Translations under genes and position numbers: made by a program | Source: Phaeobacter sp. CECT 5382 | GTDB lineage: Bacteria > Pseudomonadota > Alphaproteobacteria > Rhodobacterales > Rhodobacteraceae | Assembly: GCF_001457775.1 (NCBI RefSeq) | Contig: NZ_CYSG01000004.1 | Span: 267,769-331,768 of the forward strand | Length of the DNA stretch: 64,000 nt | Direction of reading: 5' to 3' | Shown: piece by piece, positions 34,828-45,400 of the stretch | Numbering within the stretch: the stretch's first letter is position 1 | Layout: the number at the start of each line of letters is the position of its first letter | Notes under the pieces: generated by a model | Database searches by the model: none | The model's input: only the letters and a program-made list of their open reading frames with translations | What the model was told of the DNA's origin: nothing

Positions 34828-34842
34828 TTAACTTTTTGTTAA
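34828..34842 (-). promoter_or_regulatory. CtrA-type box upstream of the ftsB-like gene
   Basis: TTAACTTTTTGTTAA is a perfect TTAA-N7-TTAA repeat in the 34697-34901 intergenic region. The only gene starting near it is the ftsB-like one on the minus strand. Confidence 0.5.
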
Positions 34843-34897
34843 TCTGTCCGGCAAGGGTGGGTGGATCACTATGTTAGCATGGCGTGAAGGGAAAAGA

Positions 34898-34924
34898 AAA
34901 AGCCGCCGAATTGACTCCGGCGGC
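34898..34924 (-). terminator. Rho-independent terminator of pgk
   Basis: GCCGCCG (34902-34908) pairs with CGGCGGC (34918-34924). On the minus strand it is followed by TTTTTCTTTTC. It lies about 98 nt after the pgk stop. Confidence 0.85.
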
Positions 34925-35021
34925 CTTTATATGTTTGCGGGCAGGGGCCAGCTCGGTGTCATTGCCCAGGGCTGGTCCGATAGCCTCTCGTTCCACTGCG
35001 GGAACAACGAAAGGTGCTTCT

Positions 35022-36212
35022 TTAGTGCGAAAGGGCCTCAACACCGGGCAAGACCTTGCCTTCCATCCATTCCAGAAATGCGCCGCCTGCGGTGGAGATA
35101 TAGGTGAAATCTTTGGCCGCGCCTGATGCATTCAGGGCGGCTACGGTATCGCCACCACCGGCAACAGCGGTCAAAAGGCCCGCACGGGTCAATGCGGCGG
35201 CCTTCAGAGCAGCCGCATTGGTGGCTGCATCAAAGGGTTCAAGCTCAAATGCGCCAAGTGGGCCGTTCCAGATCAGCGTTTTGCTTTGCTCGAAAATTTC
35301 GTTGATGGTGGCGACGCTGTCAGGGCCAGCATCCAGGATCATGCCATCGTCCGGGCATTGATCGACGGGCAGGATCTGATGCTTGGCGTGAGATTCAAAC
35401 TTCTCTGCAACCACGATATCGCTGGGCAGGATGATCTTGCAGCCGGTGGTTTCGGCCTTGGCGAGGATCTCGGCAGCGGTGTCCTTCATGATGCGTTCCG
35501 CCAGAGAGACGCCGACCGGCAAGCCCTTGGCGACCAGAAAGGTATTGGCCATGCCGCCGCCAATGATCAGGTAGTCCACTTTTTCGACCAGATTGCCCAG
35601 CAGTTCCAGTTTGGTCGATACCTTCGCCCCGCCCACAACGGCGGCAACCGGGCGTTCTGGGGCGCCCAGAGCACTTTCCAGTGCTTGAAGTTCAGCCTGC
35701 ATCAGGCGACCTGCACAGGAGGGCAGCAGGTGAGCAATGGCTTCGGTGGAGCTGTGGGCGCGATGCGCGGCAGAGAAAGCATCGTTACAATAGATATCGC
35801 CAAGTTCAGCCATGCCAGCCGCCAGTACGGGATCGTTCTTGGTTTCTGAGGCGTGGAAGCGGGTGTTTTCCAGCAGCAGCACTTCGCCGGGCTGCAGCGC
35901 ATTGGCGGCCTCGGCTGCCCCGGCGCCGACGCAGTCGGCGGCAAACAGCACATTGGTTTCAAAGGCTCGCTCCAGCGTTGGTATCAGCTGGACCAGCGAC
36001 AGGTTTTCGCGGCGTTCGCCACCTGGGCGGCCAAAATGAGCCAGAAGGATTGGTTTGCCGCCTGCAGCCAGAATGTCTCGTACGGTTGGGGCAATGCGAC
36101 GGATCCGGGTTGAATCGGTAACCACGCCATCAACAATCGGGACATTGATGTCCACACGTACCAATACGCGTTTGCCGTTCAGGTCCATATCGTCGAGTGT
36201 TTTCCAGCCCAT
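35022..36212 (-). CDS. pgk: Phosphoglycerate kinase
   Basis: Converts 1,3-bisphosphoglycerate and ADP to 3-phosphoglycerate and ATP in glycolysis, and the reverse in gluconeogenesis. The 396 residues have the N-terminal signature [29 protein letters not shown], the nucleotide-domain [35 protein letters not shown], and the C-terminal GGGDTVAAL. The length is normal. It is divergent from the cyclophilin pair, with its own terminator. Confidence 0.98.
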   Translation of the reverse strand: MGWKTLDDMDLNGKRVLVRVDINVPIVDGVVTDSTRIRRIAPTVRDILAAGGKPILLAHFGRPGGERRENLSLVQLIPTLERAFETNVLFAADCVGAGAAEAANALQPGEVLLLENTRFHASETKNDPVLAAGMAELGDIYCNDAFSAAHRAHSSTEAIAHLLPSCAGRLMQAELQALESALGAPERPVAAVVGGAKVSTKLELLGNLVEKVDYLIIGGGMANTFLVAKGLPVGVSLAERIMKDTAAEILAKAETTGCKIILPSDIVVAEKFESHAKHQILPVDQCPDDGMILDAGPDSVATINEIFEQSKTLIWNGPLGAFELEPFDAATNAAALKAAALTRAGLLTAVAGGGDTVAALNASGAAKDFTYISTAGGAFLEWMEGKVLPGVEALSH

Positions 36213-36359
36213 GGAAGGCTCCTCTGTGCAAAAAATGCGAAAGAATGCGGATAAATCCGATGTTATTTCGTGGCTTTTTGCCCATCAGTCAATGCTCCCT
36301 TGGCAATTGCGAGCGCTACCCTTAATTATCGGTGCAAATTTTGTTGACAGGAGGGCCTC

Positions 36360-36866
36360 ATGGCCGAGATTAAAGATCCAGAAAACACCGTCATCGTTGA
36401 ACTCAAGGACGGCAATGTCGTTATTGAGCTTCTGGCGGATGTTGCCCCGAAACATGCCGAGCGCATGAAAGAACTGGCCCGCGCTGGTGAATATGACAAC
36501 GTTTGTTTTCACCGGGTTATCGATGGCTTCATGGCTCAAACTGGCGATGTCGCCAACGGCGACATGGAAGATGGTTTCAACATCCGCATGGCCGGTACCG
36601 GTGGCTCCAGCCTGCCAAACCTGCCTGCAGAATTCTCTAAACTGCCGCATGATCGTGGCACCCTGGGTGCCGCACGCTCGGCCAATCCGGATTCGGCCAA
36701 CTCGCAGTTTTTCATCAACTTCAAAGATAACCACTTCCTGAACGGCCAATACACCGTATACGGCCGCGTCATCGAAGGCATGGAGCACGTCGATGCCATC
36801 ACCAAAGGTGAGCCACCTGCGGAGCCTGATCGTATGATCAGCGTCAAGGTTGCTGCCGATGCTTAA
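36360..36866 (+). CDS. ppiB: Peptidyl-prolyl cis-trans isomerase, cytoplasmic cyclophilin
   Basis: A 168-residue cyclophilin without a signal peptide, which catalyses proline isomerisation in folding proteins. Active-site segments are FHRVIDGFMAQTGDVANGD, NPDSANSQFFINFKDNHFLNGQYTVYGRVIEGM. GACAGGAGG lies directly upstream of the ATG. The last 8 bases overlap the start of a second cyclophilin gene (ATGCTTAA), so the two are co-translated. Confidence 0.95.
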   Translation: MAEIKDPENTVIVELKDGNVVIELLADVAPKHAERMKELARAGEYDNVCFHRVIDGFMAQTGDVANGDMEDGFNIRMAGTGGSSLPNLPAEFSKLPHDRGTLGAARSANPDSANSQFFINFKDNHFLNGQYTVYGRVIEGMEHVDAITKGEPPAEPDRMISVKVAADA

Positions 36867-37404
36867 GCTCGCAGCTGCCTTTTCCCTGATGGCAGGCACG
36901 GCTTTGGCTTCGGGGCTCGAAATCCAGATCGAGGGCGAGGCCAATGGCACCGTCAAGATCGACCTGCTTGAAGATCTGGCGCCTAAACATGTCGCGCAGA
37001 TCACCGCGCTGGCTGGTGAAGGTAAATATGACGGCGTGGTGTTCCACCGCGTCATCGAGGGCTTCATGGCACAGACGGGCGACGTTCAGTTTGGCCGTCT
37101 GGGTGGAGACATGAGCCGCGCTGGCATGGGGGGCTCTGAGCTGCCTGATTTGCCTGCCGAGTTTTCGGAGTTGAACTTCGATCGTGGTGTGGTTGGCATG
37201 GCACGTTCGCAGAACCCCAACAGCGCCAATTCGCAGTTCTTCATCATGTTCAAGCCAGGGCATTTTCTCAACGGTCAGTACACCATCGTTGGCGAAGTCA
37301 CCGAGGGCATGGATGTTGTGGATGCAATCAAGCGCGGCGCGGGCAACAGTGGCTCAGTGGTTGGAAAGCCGGATGTCATGACAAAGGTCACAGTCACCGA
37401 CTAA
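36859..37404 (+). CDS. Peptidyl-prolyl cis-trans isomerase, exported cyclophilin
   Basis: A 181-residue paralogue of the upstream cyclophilin with an N-terminal signal peptide (MLKLAAAFSLMAGTALASG), so it is predicted periplasmic. The catalytic region FHRVIEGFMAQTGDVQFG and SANSQFFIMFKPGHFLNGQYTIVGEV are conserved. The start ATG lies inside the end of the first gene; a TTG 9 nt upstream is a less likely alternative. Tandem arrangement suggests that the pair supplies cytoplasm and periplasm from one transcript. Confidence 0.94.
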   Translation: MLKLAAAFSLMAGTALASGLEIQIEGEANGTVKIDLLEDLAPKHVAQITALAGEGKYDGVVFHRVIEGFMAQTGDVQFGRLGGDMSRAGMGGSELPDLPAEFSELNFDRGVVGMARSQNPNSANSQFFIMFKPGHFLNGQYTIVGEVTEGMDVVDAIKRGAGNSGSVVGKPDVMTKVTVTD

Positions 37405-37543
37405 TTGCCCGGGCCAATTCTCCTGACCAATTCCCGGACAGGTCGTTCTTTCTCCGCTAATCAAGAGCCGCGCCTTTAGCGAGCAAATGGATTGGCGACG
37501 GCGGCGGTCAGGGAGGATCACAAAGATCCGAAACAAGAAAACG

Positions 37544-37578
37544 AAAGGCCGCGTCAGAATGTACTGGCGCGGCCTTTT
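37544..37578. terminator. Rho-independent terminator of the cyclophilin pair
   Basis: AAAGGCCGCG (37544-37553) pairs with CGCGGCCTTT (37568-37577) and is followed by TCTG. The symmetry also allows it to serve the minus-strand gene ending at 37587. Confidence 0.85.
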
Positions 37579-37586
37579 CTGTAAAG

Positions 37587-37931
37587 TCAGTCAGATATCG
37601 CTGACTGGAACAGGAAGTTGTCCACGTCCTGCATTTGGCCCGCAGAGCTGCACTGCACAAGAATTGTAACATTGGAAAATGAGGTCAGAACGTCGTTGTC
37701 TTGCTGTTTGAACGTCAGCCGGTCGATGTTGTCGCCACCACCGTCGCTGGTATCGCTGCCGCAATAGGTTGGGAAGTGGCGGCCAAACGCAGTGTTGCAC
37801 GTGATGCGGTCGTCGCCGGAATACGCCTCGCCGGTTCCATGATAGTCCAGCTTGTGAAAGCGCAGATAAAATCTGACATGGAGAGTTTCACGCACCCGTG
37901 TGCGCTGATCGAAACGGATCTGAAGGACCAA
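37587..37931 (-). CDS. Unknown protein fragment, probably the 3' part of a frameshifted gene
   Basis: Up to 114 codons with native codon bias (high GC at third position), so it looks genuinely coding. It is rich in Asp, Asn, Gly and Cys (EAYSGDDRITCNTAFG, TYCGSDTSDGGGDNIDRLTF, VQCSSAGQMQDVDNF), like an extracellular beta-structured protein. The only start (TTG at 37931) has no ribosome binding site, and the frame is open a little further upstream, alongside the end of the neighbouring short ORF. Together with 37937-38107 it may be one gene broken by a one-base frameshift. I do not recognise the family. Confidence 0.5.
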   Translation of the reverse strand: MVLQIRFDQRTRVRETLHVRFYLRFHKLDYHGTGEAYSGDDRITCNTAFGRHFPTYCGSDTSDGGGDNIDRLTFKQQDNDVLTSFSNVTILVQCSSAGQMQDVDNFLFQSAISD

Positions 37932-37936
37932 TAGGT

Positions 37937-38107
37937 CTAGATGGAACCGTAGATACTACTGGTTAGGGTCAGAGATGCGCCACTTCTAGCTGCGATCACA
38001 AGTGGCGTCGAGGAGGACGAGGCCGAACTGAGGTAGTGGAATCTGCCAACTGTCAGGAAATCTAGAGTGCAACGACCACTTGGGCCATTGATCAGCACAT
38101 TTGTCAT
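37937..38107 (-). CDS. Short unknown ORF, probably the 5' part of a frameshifted gene
   Basis: A 56-codon ORF starting at ATG 38107 with GGGAG 8 nt upstream, reading MTNVLINGPSGRCTLDF and later SSASSSSTPLVIAARSGASL. Codon use is normal. It ends at TAG 37937, 5 nt before the next ORF in the neighbouring frame. A single-base indel near the end would join the two into a protein of roughly 170 residues. Whether this is a real mutation, a sequencing error or two separate small genes cannot be decided here. Confidence 0.45.
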   Translation of the reverse strand: MTNVLINGPSGRCTLDFLTVGRFHYLSSASSSSTPLVIAARSGASLTLTSSIYGSI

Positions 38108-38348
38108 TGCGGAAGCTCCCAATAGGGGCTGTACGAAAATGGATGTCAATTGACGTCAAGCTATAGTTGCATCTCGCAAGGGGGCAGTGTTCCACAAGAT
38201 GTCCCAATTCGGATATCATTCTCCCAGAAACGACTGTCACGGTGAGGCAGAGGCAGGCCAAAGCCAGAAGGTTTCGACATCAGGTCGCCGCATCCTAGCC
38301 GCACCCTAAAGGGGAGGTGATATGGATTGGAGCCAAGGAAAGGGCCAA

Positions 38349-38379
38349 GGAAAAAGGCGCCGCATTTCGCGACGCCTTT
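38349..38379 (-). terminator. Rho-independent terminator of the M23 peptidase-bactofilin operon
   Basis: On the minus strand AAAGGCGTCGC pairs with GCGGCGCCTTT (one G-T pair) and is followed by a T-run. It lies about 60 nt after the bactofilin stop. Confidence 0.87.
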
Positions 38380-38438
38380 TCAAAACAAATTACAGGGTCA
38401 AGCTATGGCCTAAATTTCGGCCTATAAACCCGTGAGCT

Positions 38439-38973
38439 TCAGCCTTCAGCTTTGGCGGCAGCGGTTGCAGCTTTGACGGCTGCCGAAGGGGCCGTGGCAG
38501 CTGCACCGATAGGCGCTGATTTTTTGCCGCCAGGTGTCAAAGGATCGTCCTGACGCTGCACGGAGCCTTCAAAGTGGGCACCGCTTTCGATGGCGATTGT
38601 TTTGTGGATGATGTCCCCTTCGACACGGGCGGTCGAGGTCAGGCGCACCTTCAGGCCGCGCACACGACCGACAACGCGGCCATTGACCACAACATCATCG
38701 GCAGTCACTTCGCCCTTGATCGTGGCGGTCTCGCCAACGGTCAGCAGATGGGCGCGGATATCACCTTCAACGGTGCCCTCAACCTGGATATCACCAGTGG
38801 TTCTGAGATTGCCGGTGATGTGCAGATCGGAGCTGAGCAGCGATGCTGGTGGTTTTGCCTTCGGGGTTGTCGAGGGCTTGTAATCGCTGGAGGGGGCAGC
38901 AGGGGCCGCAGCGGCAGGTGCAGCTGTGGGGGTAGCTTCGGCCTGCTTGGGCCCGGGCTCGTTGATTTTGCTC

Positions 38974-38984
<11 letters not shown>
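38439..38984 (-). CDS. Bactofilin (polymer-forming cytoskeletal protein)
   Basis: A 181-residue protein with an Ala/Pro-rich N-terminal tail, a central beta-helical bactofilin domain (about residues 48-140; LHITGNLRTTGDIQVEGTVEGDI, TIKGEVTADDVVVNGRVVGRV, ARVEGDIIHKTIAIESGAHFEGSV) and a disordered Ala/Lys-rich C-terminus. Bactofilins polymerise without nucleotides and position peptidoglycan enzymes. The start overlaps the end of a LytM peptidase gene by 11 nt, the widespread bactofilin-peptidase pair that shapes the cell wall. Confidence 0.95.
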
Positions 38985-40305
<1,321 letters not shown>

Positions 40306-40502
40306 GAACTGATCCTTGTCCCATCCCAAACATTCAGAGCCACAGCCATCCCCTGCCATTGCTCTGGACGAAATCATTAGCCAGAGCCGAGGCTTTGGGC
40401 AAGTCTGCAGCGTCCCTCAGCGGTGTTTTCCTTGCATTTGCTAAACCTTGGGCGGATTTTTGCCACAGCCTCCCCGCCGCCGTCCCTCTGAAACCTCCTG
40501 AA

Positions 40503-40566
40503 AACGGACAGACAATGGACAGCCGGCAATGGACAGCCGGCAATGGACAGCCGACAATGGGCAGAC
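40503..40566. repeat. 14-bp tandem repeat (minisatellite)
   Basis: Perfect or near-perfect 14-bp units CAATGGACAGCCGG at 40513-40526, 40527-40540 and 40541-40554 (last base changed), with partial units on both sides (40503-40512 and 40555-40566). It lies between the M23 peptidase start and the DUF455 gene. Confidence 0.9.
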
Positions 40567-40622
40567 AAAGGCGACCACGGTGCAATCAGGTTGCTTGCAG
40601 GATACGGTGGTGGAAACCGGAG

Positions 40623-41486
40623 TTAGACACCGGCAATCGGTTTGATGTCTTCGGTCAGGGGCCAGTAGAAATCGGGCGGAATGCCAGCATCGGCACGCTT
40701 TTCTTCATTGAAGGGGGGCTTCAAGGCGCCGCGGAAATACTTGCGGACCAATTGGTGAAACACCACCTTTGGATCCAGATTGTCGCGTCCACACAGGAAG
40801 TAGAACCATTTGGAGCCATAGGCGACATGGCTCACTTCCTCGGCGTAGATCACTTCCAGTGCTTCGACGGCCCGCGTGTTTTTGGCATTGCGAAAGACAT
40901 TGATCATACCGGGTGTCACATCCAGCCCACGAGCTTCGAGCACCATGGGGACAACCGCAAGCCGTCCCATCAGGTCCTCTGCGGTATCCTCGGCGGCGCG
41001 CCACATGCCGGCATGGGCCGGAAGGGCCCCATAGTGGCTGCCCAAAGCTTCAAGGCAGTCGCACATCAGTTTGAAATGCTTTGATTCTTCGTCGGCGGCT
41101 TTGACCCAGTCATCAAAGAAACCGATGGGCAAAGGCACATGAGAAAACCGGGCAATGATGTCCCAGTGAAGGTCTACGGCGTTCAGCTCGATATGGGCCA
41201 CCGCATGCAATAGGGCGATGCGCCCGGCTTCACTGCCGGGTTTGCGCTTTGGCACATCCCGCGGGTTCAGCAACTCTGGCTTTTGTGGTCGTGCCGGATG
41301 CAGTGGTGGTTGTGCGGTACCGATCTTGATGGCGCAGTCTGATGAGTGGCCGACTTCATCGCGGGCTTCATTGCGGGCTTGGCGCCAGGCGGCGGCATAG
41401 CGGCGCGAAAGCGTGGTCTTTTCGTGCCCATCCGCTGTCATCAACACTTCGTTAGCCATCTGGGCGAGTGTGAGTTGTGATGTCAT
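40623..41486 (-). CDS. DUF455 ferritin-like protein
   Basis: A 287-residue DUF455 protein with a ferritin-like four-helix bundle. The candidate metal ligands lie in AHIELNAVDLHWD, KAADEESKHFKLMCD, LEARGLDVTPGM and YAEEVSHVAYGSKWF, in the E-ExxH pattern twice. The C-terminus carries NEEKRADAGIPPDFY, a family hallmark. Members occur next to tRNA-modification or respiratory genes, and the substrate is not established. A single gene upstream of the minisatellite. Confidence 0.88.
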   Translation of the reverse strand: MTSQLTLAQMANEVLMTADGHEKTTLSRRYAAAWRQARNEARDEVGHSSDCAIKIGTAQPPLHPARPQKPELLNPRDVPKRKPGSEAGRIALLHAVAHIELNAVDLHWDIIARFSHVPLPIGFFDDWVKAADEESKHFKLMCDCLEALGSHYGALPAHAGMWRAAEDTAEDLMGRLAVVPMVLEARGLDVTPGMINVFRNAKNTRAVEALEVIYAEEVSHVAYGSKWFYFLCGRDNLDPKVVFHQLVRKYFRGALKPPFNEEKRADAGIPPDFYWPLTEDIKPIAGV

Positions 41487-41841
41487 TGCGGGTCCTCGAC
41501 GTGAAAAAATATGGAGCAGGGTTCGGGCTTGAGCAGGAACGTTCCGAACTGGGAATCCGGGGCAGGCGGCTGTAAGCAGGGCTAGCTGGGTTCGGCTTTG
41601 ATCAAAGCTGGCTCAGGGTCTGATGAAAGTGAAAGTCACAAGTTCCCTTTATCTGATCCGTCCCCTGCCATTGCTGGCGCCACACTGCAAGCGAAACTGA
41701 CACGCGACTCTGGCAGGCGATTCTGGCAAGCGAGACAGCTATGCTGTCCCGGATTGGGGCGGTGGCGTTTCCCCGTGCAAAGCGTCTGTTAGTCATGGTG
41801 ATTCGAAAATGACTGAGACGGAAATGACTGAGACCGACAGT

Positions 41842-42303
41842 CTAGAGTGCTGCAGCCGCCTCCAACACCTCTTCGACATGGCCATCCACTTTGACTTTGC
41901 GCCAGACCCGGGCAATGCGGCCTTCGGCGTCGATCAGAAAGGTGGAACGTTCGATTCCCCAGTGCTTCTTGCCATACATGTTCTTTTCCTTCCACACGCC
42001 ATAGTCTTCGCAGGTGGAGCCCTCGGCATCAGATAGCAAAGGCGTGGTGAGCCCATGTTTGGCGACGAATTTGTCGTGTTTCTTTACCGGATCCTTTGAA
42101 ATCCCAAAAACCAGCGCTCCGGCGTCGGCAAAGCTTTGCAGATGCTCAGAAAACCCGATGGATTCTTTGGTGCAGCCCGGCGTATCATCGCGTGGGTAAA
42201 AGAACAGGACCACGGCCTTGCCCTTCAGTGCTGCAAGTGAAACCACTCCGTCGCCATCGCGTGGCAGGGTGAACAGAGGGGCATGATCAGACAGGTCGAG
42301 CAT
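41842..42303 (-). CDS. bcp: Thiol peroxidase, BCP/PrxQ peroxiredoxin
   Basis: A 153-residue thioredoxin-fold peroxidase that reduces H2O2 and organic peroxides. The peroxidatic Cys44 is in RDDTPGCTKESIGF. The usual resolving Cys five residues later is absent (Ile or Gly there). A second Cys98 (SEGSTCEDYGVW-like DAEGSTCEDYGVW) could take that role, otherwise it works as a 1-Cys enzyme. The start at 42303 (MLDLSDHAPLFTLP) follows GGAG; the frame upstream is non-coding. Confidence 0.93.
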   Translation of the reverse strand: MLDLSDHAPLFTLPRDGDGVVSLAALKGKAVVLFFYPRDDTPGCTKESIGFSEHLQSFADAGALVFGISKDPVKKHDKFVAKHGLTTPLLSDAEGSTCEDYGVWKEKNMYGKKHWGIERSTFLIDAEGRIARVWRKVKVDGHVEEVLEAAAAL

Positions 42304-42441
42304 TTTGGGTCTCCAAACGGTTTGGCAACAGCTGCATGCCATAGTTAGGCCATCACGGGCAAAGGATAAACACAGATCGAAGCGGATGCGGATAAAGCCG
42401 GTCTCGACGACCCGGCCTCGCCTTGCGAGGCCGATACCGTA

Positions 42442-45400
42442 ATGGTGGCAGCCCCTGGAAAGAGGCGCCGGATGTGGCGTCTTCTGCGCGGCCTGGTCTG
42501 GTTTCTGGCTCTGGGTTGTTTTCTGGCGGCTGGTGCTTTGTATTTTGGCATCGGGACTCGGATGGCAGCACCGCTGTGGCTGCGCCAGCAAGTCGAAGAA
42601 CGGATCGAAAATGATCTGAACGGCATGCAGATTGAATTCGGCGAGATCCATATGGTGGTGAACCGAGGCTGGCGACCACGGATCGGGCTGCGCGATATCA
42701 GGCTGCTTGCGGCTGATGGTGCGTCGATCATGCAGCTGGCCGATGCCGAAGTCTCACTGGCAATGCGACCCTTGCTGCAGGGGCGGATCCAGCCCAAGCG
42801 CATCGCGCTGAGCGGGCTCTATGTCAACCTGCGCCGGGAGAGCGACGGCATCGCCCTGAGTTTTTCCGAAACCGGCTCGCCTTTGCGACAGGCGGGCAAT
42901 CTGGCGGAATTGATCGAACAATGGGACCGCCAGTTCGAAATGCCGGTTCTGTCTGCGCTGACCGAGATGAGCACCGCTGGGGTGACACTGCGCTATGAAG
43001 ATGCTCGCCTGGGGCGGGTATGGACGCTGGACGGTGGCCATGTGAAGCTGACGCGTTCCGGTCCTACACTGACCGTTTCCTCTGGATTTTCTGTCCTGAG
43101 CGGGCGTCAGGATGTCGGTCTGATGGAGGCCAACTACAAATCCGACATCGGCGATGCTGCCGCGGAATTTGGCATTTTGGTCAGTGATATCGCCAGTGAA
43201 GATATCGCGTTGCAGGCTCCGGCACTTGGCTGGCTGGAGGTCTTGAAGGCAACGATTTCGGGCTCTTTGCGTGGCGGTATTGCCAGTGACGGCGCCCTGT
43301 TACCCCTGTCGGCCAGTCTGCAAATCGGCCAGGGTGTCATTCAACCGTCGCAAGAGACACTGCCGATCCCGATCCATCGGGCCCATAGCTATTTCACTTA
43401 TTTCCCGGCGGAACAGGCGCTGCAGTTTGATGAATTGCGACTGGAAAGCGGCTGGGGGTCGGGCACGGTTGCCGGGCGCGCGCTTCTGGCCGGGGTTCAG
43501 GATGGCCGTTTGACCGATCTTGTCGGGCAGTTGCGGTTCACCGATCTCACTCTTAATCCACGCCAACTCTATGAGCAGCCGCAGGTTTTTACCAATGTCA
43601 CGGCTGATTTCCGGTTGCAGCCGATTCCATTCCGGTTTCAGCTTGGGGAAATGCTGATCGCCCATGAGAGCAGTCACATTAGGGTTGAGGGTCGCATTGA
43701 TGCCGGGCATGAGGGCTGGAACTACGCACTGGATGCACAGGCCGACCAACTGGATCTTTCGCAGGTCAAGTCGCTCTGGCCTGAAGGCGCTGCAGAAAAG
43801 CCGCGCAAATGGGTGCGCGACAATGTCTTTCAGGCCCAGGCGCAGGATGTGAATTTCGCCCTGCGTGGCAAGGGGAGTCAAAAGCCATTTGTGTCTCTGG
43901 ATGCGGGTTTTTCCGGGGCCGAGGTGAAATTTCAAAAACACCTGCCTCACCTGCGCGAGGGCGCGGGGCATTTCAGCCTCTATGGGCCACGTATGGTCAT
44001 CGTCGCGACCGAAGGCACGGTGACGGCCGATCAGGGTGGCTCAGTTGCGGTGGCGGGGACGTCCTTTATCATTCCGGACACATCAGTAAAAAACGGCACC
44101 CCCGGGATCGCCAGAATTGTGGCCTCTGGGCCGGTGACGGCGGGTCTATCGCTCCTCAACCGTCCGCCGCTGTCAATCATGGACAAGGCGGATTTGCCAG
44201 TTGAGCTTGCGACGGGGCAGGTGCAGGTCACAGGTACCCTGGCGCTGCCCCTGAAAGAAGGCGTCTTGCCGGAGGAAATTCTCTATCATTACCGCGGGAT
44301 GGTTTCGCAGGTGCAGACATCGGTGCTGGTGCCGGGCCATGAGGTTGCAGCCCAGTCTTTGACCCTGCGCGGGGATCAAAGCCAGGTTGAACTCTCTGGC
44401 GCAGGCTTTCTGTCTGGCATTCCGCTAACGGCCAGCTGGCGTCAGATTATTGGTGCCAAGGCCAATGGCACCAGTCAGGTCACAGGCACGGTCGAGATTT
44501 CGCGTCAGGCGGTTGAGACGCTGCAAATCGGTCTGCCGCAAGGCTCGGTCGGCGGCACCGGGCGGGGCACATACCAGTTGGATATCAGCCCCGACACTGC
44601 GCCCCGATTTCAGCTCAGCTCTGATCTAACCGGGCTGGAGTTGCGGATGTCGCCGGTAAGTTGGCGAAAACCCCCATCCGTGTCCGGCAAATTGGACCTA
44701 GTGGCGCGGCTTGCCACCCCGGTCGAAGTGCAATCCCTGTCCTTTGCCGCACCCGGGCTGACGGCGCAGGGACGTGTGACAACCAAGGCAGACGGCGGCT
44801 TGGACCGGGCAGTGTTGTCTTCTGTGACTGTTGGCAATTGGATGCGCGGGTCTGCGGTCTTTTTGGGACGCAACGGTAACGTGCCTGCATTGGAGCTGAC
44901 GAGCGGAACGCTGGACATGCGCAAAGCGCCGTTTACCGGCGCAAGCGGCAGTAGTTCCGGTGGCGGCAGTGACGAGACCGGGCCGATTTCGATGCGGCTT
45001 GACCGTTTGCAGGTGACGGACAGTATCGCCTTAACGGGTTTTTCAGGGAATTTCTCTGCACGCGGTGGCTTCAATGGCCAATTCAGCGGGCGGCTCAATG
45101 GCGCAACGCCGGTCTCAGGCGTGGTTGTTCCGCAAGAGGGCGGTGTTGCCACCCGTATCCGCTCCGAAGATGCAGGTGGGGTGTTTCAGGCCGCTGGTAT
45201 TTTGCGTCATGGCCGTGGCGGCAGTTTTGACATGACACTGGTTCCGGCTGATGTCGCCGGTGAATATGACGGCACCATCAAAGTGAAAAACACCCGGATT
45301 AAAAATGCTCCTTCCATGGCGGCCTTGCTCAACGCAATCAGTGTTGTCGGCCTGCTGGATGAGCTCACTGGTGGCGGCATCCTGTTTACCGGTATCGAGG

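Noticed and set aside
41537..41549. GAACGTTCCGAAC resembling an SOS box
   Set aside because: The spacing is 5 and not 7, and the neighbouring gene (DUF455) is not a repair gene.
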